DNA of 14,600 nucleotides from Bacteroidales bacterium (GTDB lineage: Bacteria; Bacteroidota; Bacteroidia; Bacteroidales; UBA932). Where the stretch lies: positions 1 to 14,600 of the forward strand of contig JAFTYS010000112.1 of the NCBI GenBank assembly GCA_017461285.1, given 5' to 3'. A program made the translations under genes and the position numbers. The notes beneath the pieces were generated by a model, which was not told where the DNA came from, searched no databases, and worked only from the letters and a program-made list of their open reading frames with translations. This document shows positions 12,083-14,600 of this stretch, piece by piece (within the stretch, counting starts at the first letter, position 1; every line of letters begins with the position of its first letter).

Positions 12083-13333
12083 ATGCAACAGTTTATTGAC
12101 ACTTACGATTTCGCCGGCAAGAAGGCGATTGTACGCGTTGACTTCAACGTTCCTCTCAACGAGAAGATGGAGATCACTGACGACACACGTATCCGTGCAG
12201 CAATCCCTACCCTCAAGAAGGTTCTTGAGAAGGGTGGCGCTCTCATCATCATGTCACACCTCGGCCGTCCGAAGGGCGTTACAGAGAAGTTCTCTCTCAA
12301 GCACATCCTCGGCCGCGTTCAGGAACTCCTCGGCGCTCCTGTAAAGTTCGCTGATGACTGCCAGGCTGCTGACGAGCAGGTTGCAGCTCTCAAGATGGGT
12401 GAAGTCCTCGTGCTCGAGAACCTCCGTTTCTATGCAGAGGAAGAGGGCAAGCCAAGAGGCGAGTTCGCTACAGACGAAGAGAAGAAGGCTGCAAAGGCAG
12501 TGGTTAAGGAAAACCAGAAGGCATTCGTGAAGAAGCTCGCTTCTTACGCTGACTGCTACATCAACGACGCTTTCGGTACAGCACACCGTGCACACGCTTC
12601 AACAGCCCTCATCGCAGAGTACTTCCCTAACGACAAGATGTTCGGTTATGTGATGGAAGGCGAGATCAAGGCTATCGACCATGTCCTCAAGACTCCTGAG
12701 CACCCTGTTACAGCTATCGTAGGCGGTGCAAAGGTTTCTTCAAAGATCACCATCATCGAGAAGCTCTTCGACGCAGTTGACAACATGATCATCGGCGGCG
12801 GTATGGTATATACATTCAAGAAGGCTCAGGGCGGAAAGATCGGCCGTTCGCTTTGCGAGGACGATCAGATGCAGCTCGCTCTCGACACCCTCAAGAAGGC
12901 AGAGGAGAAGGGCGTGAAGATCTATCTCTCTAAGGAAGTTGTTATTGCTGATGACTTCTCTAACGACGCCAACACCAAGATCTGCCTCAATACAGAGATT
13001 CCTGACGGTTGGGAAGGTATGGACGCAGCTCCTAGCACCCTCGCAACTTGGGAGGAGGTTCTCATGAACTCAAAGACCATCCTCTGGAACGGTCCTGTAG
13101 GCGTGTTCGAGATCCCAGCATTCGCAAAGGGTACAAACCGTATCGCAGAGATCCTTGCAAAGGCTACAGCAGAGAACGGTGCATTCACCCTCGTAGGCGG
13201 TGGCGACTCGGTTGCAGCTGTTACCCAGATGGGCTACGCTGACAAGGTAAGCTACGTTTCTACAGGTGGTGGAGCAATGCTCGAGTACCTCGAGGGCAAG
13301 GAACTCCCAGGCATCGCAGCAATCCGCGCATAA
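12083..13333 (+). CDS. pgk: Phosphoglycerate kinase
   Basis: Pgk transfers phosphate from 1,3-bisphosphoglycerate to ADP in glycolysis (reversible, cytosolic). The 416-residue length is normal. Visible motifs, N- to C-terminal, are [14 protein letters not shown] (substrate site), [52 protein letters not shown] (nucleotide-domain start), [12 protein letters not shown], and GGGDSVAAV with [19 protein letters not shown]. An upstream ATG at 12050 would add 11 poorly conserved residues; the ATG at 12083 matches the family start. Codon choice differs from the neighbours: leucine almost always CTC or CTT, alanine mainly GCT/GCA, lysine AAG. That is as expected for a very highly expressed gene. It has its own promoter, a repeat-bearing leader and a strong terminator. 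Confidence 0.98.
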   Translation: MQQFIDTYDFAGKKAIVRVDFNVPLNEKMEITDDTRIRAAIPTLKKVLEKGGALIIMSHLGRPKGVTEKFSLKHILGRVQELLGAPVKFADDCQAADEQVAALKMGEVLVLENLRFYAEEEGKPRGEFATDEEKKAAKAVVKENQKAFVKKLASYADCYINDAFGTAHRAHASTALIAEYFPNDKMFGYVMEGEIKAIDHVLKTPEHPVTAIVGGAKVSSKITIIEKLFDAVDNMIIGGGMVYTFKKAQGGKIGRSLCEDDQMQLALDTLKKAEEKGVKIYLSKEVVIADDFSNDANTKICLNTEIPDGWEGMDAAPSTLATWEEVLMNSKTILWNGPVGVFEIPAFAKGTNRIAEILAKATAENGAFTLVGGGDSVAAVTQMGYADKVSYVSTGGGAMLEYLEGKELPGIAAIRA

Positions 13334-13362
13334 TCTGAAGCACCAAGTGCATTTTCATAATG

Positions 13363-13409
13363 AAAGTGCTCGCGGTCCCCTGAAAATCAGGGGTATCGCG
13401 AGCACTTTT
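13363..13409. terminator. Long hairpin terminator between pgk and msrA-alkD
   Basis: AAAGTGCTCGCG (13363-13374) pairs with CGCGAGCACTTT (13397-13408). After a small internal loop, CCCCTGA (13377-13383) pairs with TCAGGGG (13387-13393) around AAA. The tail is TTTTCCTTTG on the plus strand. On the minus strand the A-rich arm gives only a short T run. It separates two convergent genes and may act in both directions. Confidence 0.8.
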
Positions 13410-13436
13410 CCTTTGTTTCTGCGCTCGGTCCTAAAC

Positions 13437-14600
13437 CTATAGAGGGCGACGCATGTAATGGGCACGCTGCTGAGGGGTGAGTTTTTCAATGGCATAGCGG
13501 AGCATTGTCCGGGGCATCTGTGCGCAGTACCTGTCAAGAAAATCTGTCAGAAGCTTCCCGTTACGTTTTCCGACTTCCCGGAGCATCCAGCCTACAGCTT
13601 TCTTCATAAGGTCGTGTCTTGTATCCAGAAATGTTTCTGCCAGTTTCATTGTGTCGTCGAACTGATTGTCCCTTATGAGGGCCAAGGTTGATACGACGGC
13701 AATCCTCTGTTCCCACATATTGTCGGATTCTGCGAGAGTGTATAGGATTGACCTGTCTGATGAACCGGTCAGGTGGCGTCCTAGAATATATGGTGCGGAC
13801 AGATCGACCAGATCCCAATTGTTTATTCCTCTTGTGTGTCTCAGATAGAATCCGACAGTTACTTCAGGTAATTTACGGAATCTTCCGACCAGAATCAGCA
13901 ATGCGCACAATCTGCATTCATGCCACTCGCTTTCCAGCAGCGCTTCAATCACTTCCCACGATGCATCGGCGTGTTCCTTGGCGACTTTCCGCGTATTGGG
14001 AACGATGACTCCCATGAACCTGTCCCCTTCGCCGTATTCTCCTTTCCCTGTCTTGAAGAAACGCGGGAGGACTATCTTCTTTTCATCGTCAGCATATGAT
14101 CGGAGCGTTTTTGTGATATTGGCATATGTCTTGGCGAACCGAAGTTCTGCTGGCGAAAGGTGGCAGTAGCCGGACGGATTCCGGATAAGGTAATCCTGAT
14201 GATAGTCTTCGGCAGGGAAGAAGCATTCCAGTCTGCATTTCTCGACCATCAGCGGACTGTCATATACGGCCTGAATGTCTTCATATACATCTTCCACTAT
14301 CTGCACATCCTCATTGTCGAGCCAGTAGATCCCTGTGCGGTATCTTGTGCCTATGTCGTCCCCCTGACGGTCCTTGAGCAGAGGGTCTATCGACCGGAAA
14401 TAGAGCCTGCATAATGTGGTCAATGATATGATTTCAGGATCATATGTGACCTTTACGCACTCCACATGACCGGTCCTGTCCGTATAGACCTGCTCATATG
14501 CTGGATTAGGAAGGGAACCGTTGGCATAACCGGTTACAGTCTCTGCCACTCCCTCGAACTGCCTGATGTAATGTTCCGTTCCCCAGAAACATCCTCCTGC
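13437..14600 (-). CDS. msrA: MsrA - AlkD-like fusion: methionine sulfoxide reductase with DNA alkylation repair domain (5' end beyond window)
   Basis: 387 residues are visible; the N-terminus lies past the right edge. The MsrA part (visible residues 1 to about 150) starts AGGCFWG, with the active-site Cys at 4. It continues with TDRTGHVECVKVTYDP, GTRYRTGIYW, EDYHQDYL (131-138) and GYC (possible resolving Cys at 146). It reduces methionine-S-sulfoxide in proteins. The second part (about 157-387) matches the AlkD HEAT-like glycosylase family (COG4912). It has NWDLVD (W262, D266), WEQR (R299) and GWMLRE (W338), the counterparts of B. cereus AlkD W109, D113, R148 and W187, then MPRTMLRYAIEKL. AlkD removes N3/N7-alkylated purines. 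No stop or plausible internal start separates the parts, so one polypeptide is expected. An in-frame GTG at 14549 is internal and not a start. Confidence 0.88.
   Translation of the reverse strand, partial: AGGCFWGTEHYIRQFEGVAETVTGYANGSLPNPAYEQVYTDRTGHVECVKVTYDPEIISLTTLCRLYFRSIDPLLKDRQGDDIGTRYRTGIYWLDNEDVQIVEDVYEDIQAVYDSPLMVEKCRLECFFPAEDYHQDYLIRNPSGYCHLSPAELRFAKTYANITKTLRSYADDEKKIVLPRFFKTGKGEYGEGDRFMGVIVPNTRKVAKEHADASWEVIEALLESEWHECRLCALLILVGRFRKLPEVTVGFYLRHTRGINNWDLVDLSAPYILGRHLTGSSDRSILYTLAESDNMWEQRIAVVSTLALIRDNQFDDTMKLAETFLDTRHDLMKKAVGWMLREVGKRNGKLLTDFLDRYCAQMPRTMLRYAIEKLTPQQRAHYMRRPL

Noticed and set aside
14532..14549. GTG at 14549 as the start of the MsrA-AlkD gene
   Set aside because: The MsrA catalytic GCFW motif is in frame upstream, to the window edge, so the gene is truncated by the window rather than starting here.

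Overview
The window reads as a chromosomal core region of a Bacteroidales-type bacterium, possibly Rikenellaceae or a related uncultured gut lineage; the genus is not determinable by eye. Three things support this. Recurrent promoter boxes match the Bacteroidetes TAnnTTTG -7 consensus (31-38, 3334-3341, 8503-8510, 8524-8531, 9453-9460, 11974-11981 and others). Shine-Dalgarno sequences are mostly weak. The gene families are lineage-typical: DUF4271, DUF2723, and an ECF sigma/membrane anti-sigma pair.

Layout, left to right. A tRNA-Pro(UGG) gene has its own promoter and terminator (8-180). Next come a four-arm inverted-repeat leader (181-265), lolD (lipoprotein-release ATPase) and trmN6 (tRNA m6A37 methyltransferase), both on the plus strand. 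trmN6 is interrupted in frame by three 18-residue tandem repeats. Convergent to it, with overlapping stop codons, lies a minus-strand operon reading ECF sigma factor, membrane anti-sigma-like protein, periplasmic Spy/CpxP-like protein. Divergent from that operon is lepA (EF4), which ends at a strong terminator. A 1024-residue DUF2723 membrane protein (TMEM260-like, GT-C glycosyltransferase-like) is on the minus strand. Divergent from it is a plus-strand run: SUI1/YciH factor, DUF4271 membrane protein, hemD, rnpA and yidD. A convergent RlmI-like rRNA methyltransferase follows on the minus strand. Then pgk, whose leader carries a paired-hairpin REP-like element, and a long hairpin terminator. 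The window ends in a minus-strand gene, truncated by the window edge, that fuses MsrA to an AlkD-like DNA glycosylase.

Much of the content serves translation and RNA maturation (tRNA-Pro, TrmN6, LepA, SUI1, RNase P protein, RlmI-like enzyme). The rest serves the envelope (LolD, YidD, DUF2723, sigma/anti-sigma/Spy), haem synthesis (HemD), glycolysis (Pgk) and damage repair (MsrA-AlkD). I see no insertion sequence, phage, CRISPR array or defence island. The least ordinary items are the MsrA-AlkD fusion, the repeat insertion in TrmN6, the symmetric REP-like element in the pgk leader and the four-arm repeat before lolD. Several gene starts are set downstream of the longest possible start because promoter boxes or family alignment demand it.
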